Positions 1 to 9,154 of a stretch of 64,000 bases of DNA are shown here, piece after piece (the stretch's first letter is position 1; every line of letters begins with the position of its first letter). The notes beneath the pieces were generated by a model. That model was not told the origin of the DNA. It did no database searches and worked only from the letters and a program-made list of their open reading frames with translations. The DNA is from Stenotrophomonas maltophilia D457 (lineage in GTDB: Bacteria; Pseudomonadota; Gammaproteobacteria; Xanthomonadales; Xanthomonadaceae), in the NCBI RefSeq assembly GCF_000284595.1, contig NC_017671.1, positions 1,087,001-1,151,000 on the forward strand, in the 5' to 3' direction. Position numbers and translations under genes: made by a program.

Positions 1-18
1 GCCGTTCTGATTGCCAGC

Positions 19-76
19 GTGGCACCCGTGCAAGCGGGTGCCACAGAATCTGTAGCTGTCGAGCCTGCTCGACGCC
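19..76. repeat. Intergenic hairpin and GTAG-type REP element
   Basis: Two palindromes lie before recR. Positions 19-44 form a hairpin with perfect 10-bp arms (GTGGCACCCG / CGGGTGCCAC). Positions 52-76 begin with GTAG and carry a GTCGAGC / GCTCGAC stem, the layout of Stenotrophomonas SMAG repeats. The first could also serve as a terminator for a gene left of the window, but it has no T-run. Confidence 0.6.
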
Positions 77-92
77 ATGAAAGCATGCCGCC

Positions 93-692
93 GTGTCCGC
101 ACCCCTGCTTGAACAATTGATCGACGCACTGCGGGTGCTGCCTGGCGTGGGCCAGAAGACCGCACAGCGCATGGCCTACCACCTGCTCGAGCGCGAGCGC
201 GAAGGTGGCCAGCGACTGGCCGAAGCCCTGGCGCTGGCGGTGGAGCGCATCGGCCACTGCGCGCAGTGCCGCGACTTCAGCGAAACCGAGCTGTGCCCGA
301 CCTGTGCCAACAGCAGCCGCGAGCGCAGCCAGCTGTGCGTGGTCGAATCGCCGGCCGACCGCCTGGCCATCGAAAACGCCACCGGCTTCCGCGGTGTCTA
401 CTTCGTGCTGCAGGGCCGGCTGTCGCCGCTCGATGGCATCGGCCCGCGCGAGCTGGGCCTGGAGCAGCTGGAGCAGCGTCTGGCCGACGGTGAGGTGCAG
501 GAGCTGATCATCGCCACCAGTGCCACCGTCGAAGGCGAAGCCACCGCGCACTACCTGGCGCAGCTGGCGCGCGCGCGCAAGGTGCAGCCCAGCCGGCTGG
601 CACAGGGCCTGCCGCTCGGTGGCGAGCTTGAATACGTTGACCGCGGCACGCTGTCGCACGCGTTCGGAACGCGCAGCGAATTCCGCGATTGA
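93..692 (+). CDS. recR: Recombination mediator protein RecR
   Basis: RecR works with RecF/RecO to load RecA on gapped DNA. The 199-residue length is normal for the family. An N-terminal helix-hairpin-helix segment ([17 protein letters not shown]) is followed by a four-cysteine zinc finger (CAQC...CPTC, about residues 55-70) and a Toprim domain starting at CVVESPAD. The C-terminus has the usual [16 protein letters not shown] ending. The start is GTG at 93; no in-frame ATG lies close by. The partner genes usually found upstream (dnaX, ybaB) would lie outside the window. Confidence 0.96.
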   Translation: MSAPLLEQLIDALRVLPGVGQKTAQRMAYHLLEREREGGQRLAEALALAVERIGHCAQCRDFSETELCPTCANSSRERSQLCVVESPADRLAIENATGFRGVYFVLQGRLSPLDGIGPRELGLEQLEQRLADGEVQELIIATSATVEGEATAHYLAQLARARKVQPSRLAQGLPLGGELEYVDRGTLSHAFGTRSEFRD

Positions 693-758
693 GCGCCACC
701 CGGGCATCGCCCGGCGCGGCCGGCCTACAATGCGGAAGACATCCCGCCGAGGCCGACC

Positions 759-1118
759 ATGAGCAACGAAACCCTCTTCAGCAAGATCATCCGTCGCGAG
801 ATCCCGGCCACCATCGTCTACGAGGACGACGAGGTGCTGGGCTTCAAGGACATCGCACCGCAGGCGCCGGTGCACGTACTGTTCATTCCGAAGAACGAGA
901 TCATCCCGACCCTGGACGACCTGCAGCCGTCGCAGGCGCACCTGATCGGGAAGCTTGCCCTGGCTGCCGCCGAATATGCGCGCCGCGAAGGGTTCGCGCA
1001 GGACGGCTACCGCATCGTGATGAACTGCCGCGAGGATGCCGGGCAGACCGTGTTCCACATCCACATGCACCTGCTGGCCGGTGCGCCGCTGGGGCATTTC
1101 GGTACGCCGGGGCGCTGA
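759..1118 (+). CDS. hinT: HIT-family nucleotide hydrolase (HinT-like)
   Basis: A purine nucleoside phosphoramidase of the histidine-triad superfamily, acting in the cytoplasm on AMP-lysine or AMP-amide type substrates. The 119-residue protein has the N-terminal TLFSKIIRREIPATIVYEDD segment and the catalytic triad HIHMH near residues 99-103, within GQTVFHIHMHLLAG. A TACAAT -10-like hexamer lies at 725-730, about 30 bases before the ATG, so the gene probably has its own promoter. It is followed by a strong terminator. Confidence 0.93.
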   Translation: MSNETLFSKIIRREIPATIVYEDDEVLGFKDIAPQAPVHVLFIPKNEIIPTLDDLQPSQAHLIGKLALAAAEYARREGFAQDGYRIVMNCREDAGQTVFHIHMHLLAGAPLGHFGTPGR

Positions 1119-1170
1119 GCGCCCGGCATCCACCATTGCCCGCAGTGGATCCATGCGATGCGTGGATGAA

Positions 1171-1198
1171 AAAAGGCCGCCCGAAGGCGGCCTTTTTC
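1171..1198. terminator. Rho-independent terminator between hinT and slp
   Basis: A GGCCGCC-cgaa-GGCGGCC stem sits between an A-run and a T-run, so it can stop transcription from both the rightward hinT and the leftward slp operon. A GTGGATCCATGCGATGCGTGGAT palindromic remnant immediately precedes it. Confidence 0.88.
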
Positions 1199-1220
1199 GA
1201 TCACGCATGGCCGGTGGCGA

Positions 1221-1748
1221 TCACCACCAGCCCCAACGGCCGTAACCACCCCAGTACGGGCCATACGGGCCCGGGCCCCACGGGCCATAGGGGTAGGGCA
1301 CCACATCGACCTGGCGCTGTTCCGGCCACAGGTAGATCACATCGGCCGACAGCTTCGGCAGGCGATAGTCGTACTCCCCGATGCGGGTGTTCTGGTAGCC
1401 GTCGATCTTGCCGATGAAGGTCACGTCGCGGCCGGCTTCAAACACGGCCGGGTCGTAGAAGCCGGCGCGGCAGGCAATGAAGCGGCCGTCGCTGGCGTCG
1501 GACGAGGTGGTGTTCGGGCGGCCACTGGCGTTGAGGGGGCGCGAGATCATCTGGAAGCAGGTCTCGCCCTGGCCGGGCTTGGTCTCGATGATGCGACCAC
1601 CCCATCGGACCGGCGTGCCGACCTGCTGGGTGGCGACCGAGTCGCGCGGGGAGACCAGGCTGAACTGTCCCTGCAGCGGCTTGGGGGCCGTGGCGCAGGC
1701 CGACAGGGCCAGCGTGGCCACAGCGGTGAGGAGGAACTTGGTGTTCAT
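1221..1748 (-). CDS. slp: Slp family outer-membrane lipoprotein
   Basis: A 175-residue lipoprotein. The signal peptide MNTKFLLTAVATLALSACAT ends in a LSAC lipobox. The mature part resembles Slp/YeaY lipoproteins, with VGTPVRWGGRIIETKPG and the ending ADVIYLWP. The tail is rich in Gly/Pro/Tyr/Trp and may be an extracellular or low-complexity extension. Its ATG overlaps the tgpA stop as ATGA, so it is the last gene of the moxR-DUF58-tgpA operon. The longer frame to 2027 was rejected because it overlaps tgpA and would bury the signal peptide. The exact role is unknown; Slp proteins are linked to envelope stress and starvation. Confidence 0.88.
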   Translation of the reverse strand: MNTKFLLTAVATLALSACATAPKPLQGQFSLVSPRDSVATQQVGTPVRWGGRIIETKPGQGETCFQMISRPLNASGRPNTTSSDASDGRFIACRAGFYDPAVFEAGRDVTFIGKIDGYQNTRIGEYDYRLPKLSADVIYLWPEQRQVDVVPYPYGPWGPGPYGPYWGGYGRWGWW

Positions 1749-3694
1749 GGGGAGGCTCCGGAAGTCGGGCGATGCCTGCGCAGGTCCCGCAATAATGAAG
1801 CGAGGTCGGTGCAAGTTCCAGCGTAACGCGCGTCGGCGAAACGCCGGCTGAGTGCCAGCAGGGCGGGGTCGGGGCGCACGGCGTGTACCCGTCGTGACCA
1901 GTCGCATGCCGTCTCGTGGGGTACGCGGGCCAGGCCAAGGCGTGCATAGCGCCGCCCCAGCCGGTGCCAGGCGCGCAGCAGCGGGTCGCGCTCGCGCTCG
2001 CCGCGGGCCAGCAGCCAGGCCATCCATGCCAATGCCAGCAGTGCGGCGACCACGAAGCCGGCCACCAGCTGCGCCGGCCCGAGATCATCCAGCCCGAACG
2101 GCCTGAGCAGCTGCTGCTGACGGCGTGCGTCGAAGGAAAGCACCAGGTCGTTCCAGCCACGGCGCAGCCAGTCACCCATCTGCCCCAGCTGCAGCCAGCG
2201 CTGCTGCAGCGGGGTGTCCGTGCCGGCCTGCAAGCGGTCGTCCAGCGTGTCCAGGATGCGTTCCGGTGCCACGGCCGCAGTCGGGTCCACCCGGACCCAG
2301 CCGCGCTGGGGCAGCCAGACTTCGGCCCAGGCGTGGGCGTCCATGCGCCGCACTACCCAGTAGTCCCCGATGCGGTTGCGGGTGCCACCTGCGAAGCCGG
2401 TCACCACCCGGGCCGGAATGCCGGCGTTGCGCATCAGCACCACGAAGGCCGAGCTGAAGTGCTGGCAGAAGCCGGCCTTGTAGTTGAACAGGAAATCGTC
2501 GACCGGATCGCGCCCGGCCACCGGGGTATCGAGCGTGTAGGAGAAGTCGCGGGTGATCCACTGCAGCGCTCGGTGGACGATGGCTTCGTCATCGTTGCCG
2601 GCCTCCTGCCGCCATTGCCGTGCCAGCTGGGCGGTGCGCGGATTGAAGCCGGGGGGAAGCTGCAGCGCGGCACGGCGCAGGTAGGGCGACAGATCGGTGT
2701 CGAACCGTTGCGGAGGCGCCGAATGCAACCGCCAGCGGCTGAGCGCGGACAGCGTGCGGTCGCTGCGCAGGCTCATGTCCGCATCGAAACTGCTGCCTTC
2801 CGGTGCGCGGCTGGGCAGGTCCAGGGCCACCAGCAGGCGACGGTCGGTGGGTTCGTAGTCGATCTGGTAGTCCCATCCCTGTGCGGCGGCTTTGACCACG
2901 GGGGCGGGGCGCCGGGCCGTCACGCGATCGCGGCTCCAGCGGTGGCCATCGAAGGAAGTCAGCACCGGGCCGCGCCAATAGCGCTGCGCGGGCTCGGGCA
3001 CCGCGCCGAAGAACTGCACGCGCAGCGCCGGGGTGTCGTCGGCCATCAGGTCCAGCCATTGGTCCGGCGCCATGCTGTCAGCCAGGCCGGGTGTACCCAC
3101 CGCTCGTTCGGGTACGCCCCACAACGGCGTGGACAAGCGCGGGAACAGCCAGAAGCAGGCCAGTGCCAGCGGCAGGCCGATGCCAAGCAGGCGGCCGACG
3201 CCGCGCAGTTGACCGTGCAGTGGCAGGCGTGGGCTGCGGCCCTCGTCCTGGGCCAGGCGTTGCAGGGCCAGCAGTGCGGCAACCGCGGCCAGCGCAGCCA
3301 GTCCCGTGGTCAGCGGGCCCTGGTCGAGCAGGAAGGCCGCGAACGGCGAGAACAGCGCGAAACCGAGCAGGCTGCGCGCATCACGCAGGTTGCGCAGTTC
3401 GCTGGATTTGATGGCCAGCATCGCCGCCAGCAGCGCACAGCCGGTATCACGCCCCGGCCGCACCATGCCCATCTGCCAGACAATGGTGGCGAGCATGGCC
3501 AGCACCAGCAGCAGGCGCACCGGCATCGGCAGCACCCGCCGCCAGGAAAGCGCAGCGGTCAGCACGGCGGTGATCGCGATCACGACGGCCAGCACCGGCG
3601 GCAGCTGCAGCAGCAGTGGCAGCAGCGCCAGCGCTGCGCTGGCCAGGGTCCAGCTGCGGGCGTTGCGATCGAGCAGGACGGCAGGCTCAGTCAT
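1745..3694 (-). CDS. tgpA: TgpA-type membrane transglutaminase (DUF3488/transglutaminase/DUF4129)
   Basis: A 649-residue inner-membrane protein with about six N-terminal transmembrane helices (residues 15-190), a periplasmic transglutaminase-like domain, one further helix (about 540-563) and a cytoplasmic tail. The papain-like triad is visible as Cys410 (FCQHFSSAF), His454 (MDAHAW) and Asp470 (VRVDPTA). The family is best known from an essential Pseudomonas protein of unsettled substrate. It overlaps the DUF58 gene by 8 bases and slp by 4, which indicates translational coupling in one operon. Confidence 0.93.
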   Translation of the reverse strand: MTEPAVLLDRNARSWTLASAALALLPLLLQLPPVLAVVIAITAVLTAALSWRRVLPMPVRLLLVLAMLATIVWQMGMVRPGRDTGCALLAAMLAIKSSELRNLRDARSLLGFALFSPFAAFLLDQGPLTTGLAALAAVAALLALQRLAQDEGRSPRLPLHGQLRGVGRLLGIGLPLALACFWLFPRLSTPLWGVPERAVGTPGLADSMAPDQWLDLMADDTPALRVQFFGAVPEPAQRYWRGPVLTSFDGHRWSRDRVTARRPAPVVKAAAQGWDYQIDYEPTDRRLLVALDLPSRAPEGSSFDADMSLRSDRTLSALSRWRLHSAPPQRFDTDLSPYLRRAALQLPPGFNPRTAQLARQWRQEAGNDDEAIVHRALQWITRDFSYTLDTPVAGRDPVDDFLFNYKAGFCQHFSSAFVVLMRNAGIPARVVTGFAGGTRNRIGDYWVVRRMDAHAWAEVWLPQRGWVRVDPTAAVAPERILDTLDDRLQAGTDTPLQQRWLQLGQMGDWLRRGWNDLVLSFDARRQQQLLRPFGLDDLGPAQLVAGFVVAALLALAWMAWLLARGERERDPLLRAWHRLGRRYARLGLARVPHETACDWSRRVHAVRPDPALLALSRRFADARYAGTCTDLASLLRDLRRHRPTSGASP

Positions 3695-4631
3695 GGGGCA
3701 TCAGCGCCAGTGCGCGCAGGCACAGGTGGTGGTGGCTGGCGCCCTGGCCGGGCCCGAACGGGGGATGGGCTGGAAGCAGCAGCGTGTAGCGCCGGCCTTC
3801 GCGCTCGGCCATGTCGACCCAGCGTGCCAACCGCGCGATGCGTGCTTCATGGCCCAGCGGCGCCAGCGTGCGCCAGTCCAGCACCACTTCGATGCCGATC
3901 GGCTTCTCGTATTCGCGTACCAGCAGGCTGTCGCGGCGTGCCGAGTGTTTCCAGGCAATGCTGCGCGGGGCGTCGCCGGCACGATAGGGTCGCAGCTGGT
4001 GCAGCTCTTCGCCACTGGCATGGGCGCGGGTGTGCAGTGGATCGCTGCCACTTTCCGGAAGGGGTGGTGCCAGTACCTCGGCCAGTGGATAGACCAGCAG
4101 CGGCTGCTCCGGCCACACCCACGACCATGCCCGCACCAGCCCCAGCGGCTGCGTGCTGGACAGGCGGATGCGCGGCAGTTCCAGCCAGCCGCGGCGCTCG
4201 CTGGGGACATCCAGCTCCACTTCGCCGCGACCGTGTGCAGGCAGTGCGACCCACGCCTCGCTTGCGCCCAGCTGCAGGTGCAGCCCGTGGCGCGCGCGCG
4301 GGTCGCGCAACGACAGGTCCACGCGCAGGCGCAGGGGGTGCCCGGCCGGAACCGGCTCGGCGGAGATTGCATCGATCTGTATGCCGGACAGCTGCAGGTG
4401 CGCGGCAATGGCGCTGGCGATCGCTGCTGCGGCCAGTAACAGGGCCAGCAGCAGGGCCGGGTTGTTGTTGTAGTTCAATGCGCCCAGCAGCATCGCCGAC
4501 AGCAGGGTGGCGACGAACAGGCCGAAGCGCGTCGGTAGTACATAGATGCGATGGCGATCCAGTCGCTGCGGCAGGGCTTCGGGCCTGCGTGGGCGTGCCA
4601 GCAGCTGCATGCGTGCCCAGCGTGTGGCCAC
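3687..4631 (-). CDS. DUF58 domain-containing membrane protein
   Basis: A 314-residue protein with two N-terminal membrane helices (around residues 33-52 and 58-77) and a DUF58 region containing LRPYRAGDAPRSIAWKHSARRDSLLVREYE, the family signature that precedes a von Willebrand-like fold. DUF58 proteins usually partner with MoxR AAA+ ATPases. Here the gene starts 2 bases after moxR and overlaps tgpA, the standard arrangement. Function is inferred as assembly or maturation of envelope complexes; no substrate is known. Confidence 0.9.
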   Translation of the reverse strand: MATRWARMQLLARPRRPEALPQRLDRHRIYVLPTRFGLFVATLLSAMLLGALNYNNNPALLLALLLAAAAIASAIAAHLQLSGIQIDAISAEPVPAGHPLRLRVDLSLRDPRARHGLHLQLGASEAWVALPAHGRGEVELDVPSERRGWLELPRIRLSSTQPLGLVRAWSWVWPEQPLLVYPLAEVLAPPLPESGSDPLHTRAHASGEELHQLRPYRAGDAPRSIAWKHSARRDSLLVREYEKPIGIEVVLDWRTLAPLGHEARIARLARWVDMAEREGRRYTLLLPAHPPFGPGQGASHHHLCLRALALMPHD

Positions 4632-4633
4632 CT

Positions 4634-5587
4634 TCAGTCCACCGCGACGGTCTGCAGGATCGCCCGCGCCAGTGCCGGCCCGGAGCTGGATTCGGCCTCC
4701 GCCACCAGGCGATGGCCGGCCACTGCCACGAACAGGGTCTGCACGTCTTCGGGCACCACATGCCCGCGGCCGAGCAGCAGTGCATGCGCCCTGGCGGCAC
4801 GCAGCAGGGCCAGCCCGGCGCGCGGTGACAGGCCCACGCGTACGCCGGCATGCTGGCGGCTGCGGGTCAACAGTGCCTGCACGTAGTCGATCAGCGCGTC
4901 GCTGGCGTGTACCTGGCCAACGGCTTCACGCAGCGCACGCACCTGGGTGTCATCCAGCTTCGGCACCGCGCGGGCGATCAGGTCGCGGCGATCGCTGCCA
5001 CGCAGCAGCTCGCGCTCGGCCTGCACGCTCGGGTAGCCCATCGCCAGCCGCAGCAGGAAACGATCGAGCTGCGAATCCGGCAACGGGAAGGTGCCGGACA
5101 GGTCGACCGGGTTCTGCGTGGCGATCACGAAGAATGGATCGGGCAGTGGATGCGTCTGTCCATCCAGGGTGACCTGCTGCTCGGCCATCGCCTCCAGCAA
5201 CGCACTCTGCGTGCGCGGCGGTGCGCGGTTGATCTCATCGGCCAGCAGCACGTGGGTGAACACCGGGCCGGGGTGGAACTGGAACTGGCGGCTGCCGGCC
5301 TCGTACACCGATACGCCCAGTACGTCCGCCGGCAACAGGTCGGAAGTGAACTGCACGCGCTGGAAGCTGAGGCCGAGGCTGCTGGCCAATGCATGCGCCA
5401 GCGTGGTCTTGCCCAGCCCGGGCAGATCTTCGATGAGCAGGTGGCCGCCGGAAAGCAGGGCGACAAAGGCCAGCCTGACTTCCGGCACCTTGCCCAGTAC
5501 CAGTGCGTTCACCTGATCCTGTGCCTCCCGCAGGGCCTGGCGCAGTTGATCGGTTAGCATGCTGGGATTGGGGGACGAGGCTGGCAT
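4634..5587 (-). CDS. moxR: MoxR family AAA+ ATPase
   Basis: A 317-residue AAA+ chaperone-like ATPase. Walker A is GLGKTT, Walker B is LLADEINRA, sensor 1 is ATQNP (FFVIATQNPVDLSGTFPLPDSQ split across it) and the arginine-finger region is DRFLLR. It likely acts on the DUF58/TgpA membrane proteins encoded next. The start at 5587 (MPASSPN) leaves a 42-base gap to the divergent glycosyltransferase; upstream starts at 5623 and 5635 would overlap or nearly overlap that gene. It is the promoter-proximal gene of a four-gene leftward operon. Confidence 0.92.
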   Translation of the reverse strand: MPASSPNPSMLTDQLRQALREAQDQVNALVLGKVPEVRLAFVALLSGGHLLIEDLPGLGKTTLAHALASSLGLSFQRVQFTSDLLPADVLGVSVYEAGSRQFQFHPGPVFTHVLLADEINRAPPRTQSALLEAMAEQQVTLDGQTHPLPDPFFVIATQNPVDLSGTFPLPDSQLDRFLLRLAMGYPSVQAERELLRGSDRRDLIARAVPKLDDTQVRALREAVGQVHASDALIDYVQALLTRSRQHAGVRVGLSPRAGLALLRAARAHALLLGRGHVVPEDVQTLFVAVAGHRLVAEAESSSGPALARAILQTVAVD

Positions 5588-5629
5588 GATCGTCTCAGGT
5601 CTGGAATCCACTCGATTATCCATAGAGCA

Positions 5630-7465
5630 ATGCAAGGCGAACAGCGCGCGCGGGCAATATTTCTCTGGTTATGGACGCTGATCACAGCGGCCAAGCTGGT
5701 GGTGGCTGCACGCCTGCCGCTGTTCGTCGATGAGGCGTTCTATTGGCAGGAAGGCCAGCACCTGGCCGCCGCCTATTCCGACCTGCCGGGGTTGACAGCA
5801 TGGCTTGCACGCCTGGGCGTGGAAATCGGTGGCCATCACGTGCTCGCATTGCGCCTGCCGTTCCTGGCCATCGGTGCGTTGCTGCCGTTGCTGGTGGTGC
5901 GCATCGCCACGCGCTGGTTTGGCAACGTCGCAGGGTGGCAGGCGGGCAGCCTGACCCTGCTGATGCCGCTGTCGGCCACGCTGGGCCTGCTGGCCGTGCC
6001 GGATGTGCCGATGGCGCTGGCGGCGGTGATCTGCCTGCACGCCGGTGCGCGCCTTCTGCACAACGTGGATGCGTCGTCGGCGATGAAGCTGGCGCTGGGC
6101 CTGCTGATCGGTGCGCTCAGCCACTACCGTTTCATTGGCGTCATCGGTGTCGGCTTCATTGCGCTGCTGGCGCTGCCGCAGGGCCGCCGCATGCTGGCCG
6201 ACCCGCGCGTATGGGTGGCGCTGGCGGTGGGTGTACTGGCCTGGCTGCCGTTGCTGGCGTGGAATGCGGACAACCATGATGCCGGCCTGAAGTTCCAGGT
6301 GGTCGAGCGCCACCCGTGGACGTTCGAGTGGGAAGGGCTGTGGTTCCTGGTGATCCAGCCGATGCTGGTGACGCCGATCCTGTGCATCGCGATGTGGAAG
6401 GTCGCCCTGGCGGGTACCCGCAGCGGTGGTGGTGTGCGGGTGCAATGGCGCTATTTCGGCCTGGTGGGCGGGGTGTCGACGCTGGGCATCTTCCTGCTGG
6501 GCTTCTTCACCGATGTCGAGCGGATCAGTTTCCATTGGCCGTTGCCGGGCTACCTGGCGCTGCTGGTGGCCGTGCCGGTGGTCCTCAACGGCTGGCCACG
6601 CTGGCTGCGCCGCACCGGCTGGTGGCTGGCAGCTGCAGGCACCGTACTGGCTTTCGGCTACTACCTGATGGCGTCCACGCCGGCGCTGCGCGAGCAGATG
6701 GCCGGCAGCAAGTACTACCCGCGCAACTTTGCCGGCTGGCAGCCGCTGGCCGTGGCGGTGCGCGACGAACTGCGGCAGATGCCGCCGGGCACGCGTGTGC
6801 TGGCGGGCAACTTCAAGGTCGGTGCCGAACTGGGCTTCCAGCTGGGCAACGGTAATATCGAGGTGTTGCCGCATCCGCTCAACGACAAGCATGGGCGGAC
6901 CGCACAGCTGGCACAGTGGGGCCTGCTGCACGAAGGCCCGCGCAGTGCGCCGATGCTGCTGGTGCTGTCACCCAGCGACCAGCGCTACCGCGATCTGCTG
7001 GCGCGCTATCACGCCATCTGCGAGCAGGTGGGGCCGTTGCCGGCGCCGCGCGTGGTCAGCAGCGATCATGGTTTCCAGCGCTTCCTGCTGTTCCAGCTGC
7101 CGGTGCAGCGCGCGCAGGGGCCCTGCGTGACGCCGGCAATGGCCTGGCTGGATGCGCCGTCCAACGGTGAGAAGGTCTCCGGAACGCTCGCCATCAAGGG
7201 CTGGGCATTCAAGGATGGCGTGGGGTTGGCGCGCATCGAAGTGCTGGTCGATGGCCATTCGATTGGCGATGCGCGCTACGGGCGCATGTTCGACATCCGC
7301 CACACCTGGCCGGACAGCACCGATCCGCAACATCCGGCGGTGGGCTTCGACGCATCGCTGGATACCACCACGCTGGCGCCGGGGCGGCATTGGCTTGGCC
7401 TCCGCCTGCACGGCCGCGACGGCAGCGTGGAGGCGTGGCAGGAGCAGCCGTTCGAAGTTCGTTGA
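5630..7465 (+). CDS. Glycosyltransferase family 39-like membrane protein with C-terminal Ig-like domain
   Basis: A 611-residue polytopic membrane protein of the GT-C (PMT/ArnT-like) fold. The acidic motif FVDEAFYW (Asp34/Glu35) in the first periplasmic loop is the expected catalytic site, using a polyprenyl-phosphate-linked sugar. About ten hydrophobic helices follow to about residue 350, then a soluble periplasmic part. The last 100 residues (from SNGEKVSGTLAIKGWAF) look like a bacterial Ig-like beta-sandwich, an unusual addition. The substrate cannot be told. It is divergent from moxR with a 42-base shared promoter region. Confidence 0.82.
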   Translation: MQGEQRARAIFLWLWTLITAAKLVVAARLPLFVDEAFYWQEGQHLAAAYSDLPGLTAWLARLGVEIGGHHVLALRLPFLAIGALLPLLVVRIATRWFGNVAGWQAGSLTLLMPLSATLGLLAVPDVPMALAAVICLHAGARLLHNVDASSAMKLALGLLIGALSHYRFIGVIGVGFIALLALPQGRRMLADPRVWVALAVGVLAWLPLLAWNADNHDAGLKFQVVERHPWTFEWEGLWFLVIQPMLVTPILCIAMWKVALAGTRSGGGVRVQWRYFGLVGGVSTLGIFLLGFFTDVERISFHWPLPGYLALLVAVPVVLNGWPRWLRRTGWWLAAAGTVLAFGYYLMASTPALREQMAGSKYYPRNFAGWQPLAVAVRDELRQMPPGTRVLAGNFKVGAELGFQLGNGNIEVLPHPLNDKHGRTAQLAQWGLLHEGPRSAPMLLVLSPSDQRYRDLLARYHAICEQVGPLPAPRVVSSDHGFQRFLLFQLPVQRAQGPCVTPAMAWLDAPSNGEKVSGTLAIKGWAFKDGVGLARIEVLVDGHSIGDARYGRMFDIRHTWPDSTDPQHPAVGFDASLDTTTLAPGRHWLGLRLHGRDGSVEAWQEQPFEVR

Positions 7466-7479
7466 GGTCCCCTGGTCCT

Positions 7480-7565
7480 GTAGAGCCGAGCCGATGCTCG
7501 GCTGCTTCTGCTACAGATGGCGGGCAGCCTAAAAAAAAGACGGCCGAGCAAGGGCTCGGCTCTAC
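7480..7565. repeat. Inverted pair of GTAG-type REP (SMAG) elements
   Basis: A GTAG element at 7480-7504 (GCCGAGC / GCTCGGC stem) faces an inverted copy at 7543-7565 ending in CTAC. An A-run lies between them at 7531-7538. This is the classic paired BIME-like arrangement, located between convergent genes, where it may also block read-through. Confidence 0.85.
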
Positions 7566-7568
7566 CGT

Positions 7569-8138
7569 TCACGGCACCGCGAATCCAGCCCTGCGCAGCA
7601 GGCCGCACACCGCGATCAGTGGCAGGCCGACCAGCGCGGTCGGGTCGCGGTTGTCGATTGCCTCGAACAGGCTGATGCCCAGGCCCTCGCACTTGAAGCT
7701 GCCGGCGCAGTCCAGCGGCTGCTCGGCGGCGACGTAGCGGATGATTTCCTGCGGGTCCAGCACGCGGAAGCGTACTTCGGTCAGATCCAGGGTGGCGAGG
7801 GATTCTCCATCCCGCCTGAGACTGATTGCCGTGTGAAAGCGCACCGTCTGTCCGGACATTGCCGCCAGCTGCGCACAGGCCGCCTCGACCGTGCCCGGCT
7901 TTCCCAGCGGCTGGCCGTTCAGGTCGGCCACCTGGTCCGAGCCGATCACCCAGGCGCCCGGATGGCGGGCGGCCACGTCGGCGGCCTTGGCGGCGGCCAG
8001 GCGCGTGGCCAGGGCCAGCGGGGTCTCGGCGCCCAGAGGGGTTTCATCCACGTCCGGGCGTGCGCAGTCGAAGGGCAGGCCCAGCCGTTCCAGCAGTTCG
8101 CGACGGTAGCGGGAGGTGGAGGCCAGGACCAGTGACAT
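7569..8138 (-). CDS. yceF: Maf family nucleotide pyrophosphatase (YceF type)
   Basis: A house-cleaning nucleoside triphosphate pyrophosphatase; the YceF subgroup acts on 7-methyl-GTP. The 189-residue frame starts at MSLVLASTSRYRRELLERLG, the Maf N-terminal signature, followed by DVDET, IGSDQVA (catalytic Asp), GKPG and GSFKCEGLG. The ATG at 8138 was preferred over an extension to 8180 because the family begins with this motif. It is divergent from yceD-rpmF, as in many Gammaproteobacteria, which supports YceF over YhdE. Confidence 0.93.
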   Translation of the reverse strand: MSLVLASTSRYRRELLERLGLPFDCARPDVDETPLGAETPLALATRLAAAKAADVAARHPGAWVIGSDQVADLNGQPLGKPGTVEAACAQLAAMSGQTVRFHTAISLRRDGESLATLDLTEVRFRVLDPQEIIRYVAAEQPLDCAGSFKCEGLGISLFEAIDNRDPTALVGLPLIAVCGLLRRAGFAVP

Positions 8139-8251
8139 GTGACAATACCGGGGCAGGGCGCGGCAGTCTGGCCCCTCCACGGCGCCAGCGGCAAGTCCTG
8201 CAGGGCGGGCATTTGACAGCGGGCGGTGCGATCCTTAGTATTCAGCGGCTT

Positions 8252-8761
8252 ATGTCCGCGAACGTGCCCGAAACGCTGGATGCCTGGCGGATGGTTGTAG
8301 CGCGAAGGCGCTTCGACGGTCAGGTGTCCCTGGCTGAATTGACCCGCCTGCAGGGGTTGGTCGCAGATACCGACGGCGAGTGTGTCTACTCGCTTGAATT
8401 CGGTCGCGACGACGTCTTGCGGGTATCCTATGTGGAACTGACCATCGACACCGCGCTGCCGCTGACCTGTCAGCGCAGCATGCAGCGATTCCTGTTGCCG
8501 GTGAAGGTGACCCAGAGGCTTGGCCTGATCCGCGACGAGGACGAGGAATCGTCCCTGCCGGAGGAGTACGAGGCGTTGCTGGTGCCGGAAGACGGCCAGC
8601 TGCGTCCGCTGGATCTGGTCGAGGACGAATTGGTGCTGGCGGTGCCCGTGGTGCCGCTGTCGCCCGACGGTGAGGCGGTCGACAAGGACTGGGCACCGAG
8701 CGAAGAAGAAGCGAAGAAGGCCAACCCGTTTGCGGCGTTGGCAGCACTGAAGAAACAATAG
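8252..8761 (+). CDS. yceD: YceD / DUF177 family protein (23S rRNA accumulation protein)
   Basis: A 169-residue acidic protein typical of the DUF177 family that co-occurs with rpmF and is implicated in 23S rRNA accumulation. The [18 protein letters not shown] core with its single cysteine and the EEYEALLV segment are family features. The ATG at 8252 starts [15 protein letters not shown]; a longer upstream frame overlaps yceF and was rejected. It is followed by rpmF after 107 bases. Confidence 0.92.
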   Translation: MSANVPETLDAWRMVVARRRFDGQVSLAELTRLQGLVADTDGECVYSLEFGRDDVLRVSYVELTIDTALPLTCQRSMQRFLLPVKVTQRLGLIRDEDEESSLPEEYEALLVPEDGQLRPLDLVEDELVLAVPVVPLSPDGEAVDKDWAPSEEEAKKANPFAALAALKKQ

Positions 8762-8868
8762 CAGCCGGATTGTCGTCGGCGGCTGCGGCGAAAGCGAAAG
8801 TGTGCTGGGCGCTGGCGTCCTGCGCGACGATACGACGAAGCAAATCGAACCGAGTTTGGAGCAATCCC

Positions 8869-9063
8869 ATGGCTGTGCAGAAATCCCGTGTCACCCCGTC
8901 CCGCCGCGGCATGCGTCGTGCCCACGACGCCCTGAGCGCCAAGCAGCTGTCGACCGACCCGACCACCGGCGAAGTGCACCTGCGTCACCACATCACTGCC
9001 GACGGTTTCTACCGCGGCAAGAAGGTCATCCAGACCAAGACCTCGGCCGTCGAAGAAGATTGA
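8869..9063 (+). CDS. rpmF: 50S ribosomal protein L32
   Basis: A 64-residue basic protein starting [20 protein letters not shown], the highly conserved L32 N-terminus. It belongs to the form without the zinc-binding cysteines. A GGAG ribosome binding site lies at 8858-8861. The gene stands between yceD and fabH, the conserved rpmF-fab arrangement. Confidence 0.97.
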   Translation: MAVQKSRVTPSRRGMRRAHDALSAKQLSTDPTTGEVHLRHHITADGFYRGKKVIQTKTSAVEED

Positions 9064-9073
9064 TGTGCCGGGA

Positions 9074-9106
9074 AGGCCGCTGCCTCCGGGCAGCGGCCTT
9101 TGCCTT
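9074..9106 (+). terminator. Terminator or attenuator after rpmF
   Basis: An AGGCCGCTGCC-tcc-GGGCAGCGGCCTTT hairpin followed by a T-rich stretch lies between rpmF and fabH. It probably separates highly expressed ribosomal-protein transcription from the fab genes. Confidence 0.8.
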
Positions 9107-9154
9107 CTTTCCCGGGCGTGCCGGTGATCGGCGGCCCGCGCAACAGGAAACATG

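Noticed and set aside
1916..4828. A very long rightward open frame antisense to tgpA and the DUF58 gene
   Set aside because: It is Gln/Arg/Pro-rich with no domain, has no ribosome binding site, and mirrors well-supported genes on the other strand; long antisense frames are common at this GC content.
9064..9154. A missing or fragmentary plsX between rpmF and fabH
   Set aside because: The gap is only 91 bases and holds a terminator; there is no remnant of plsX, so the gene is simply not in this location.
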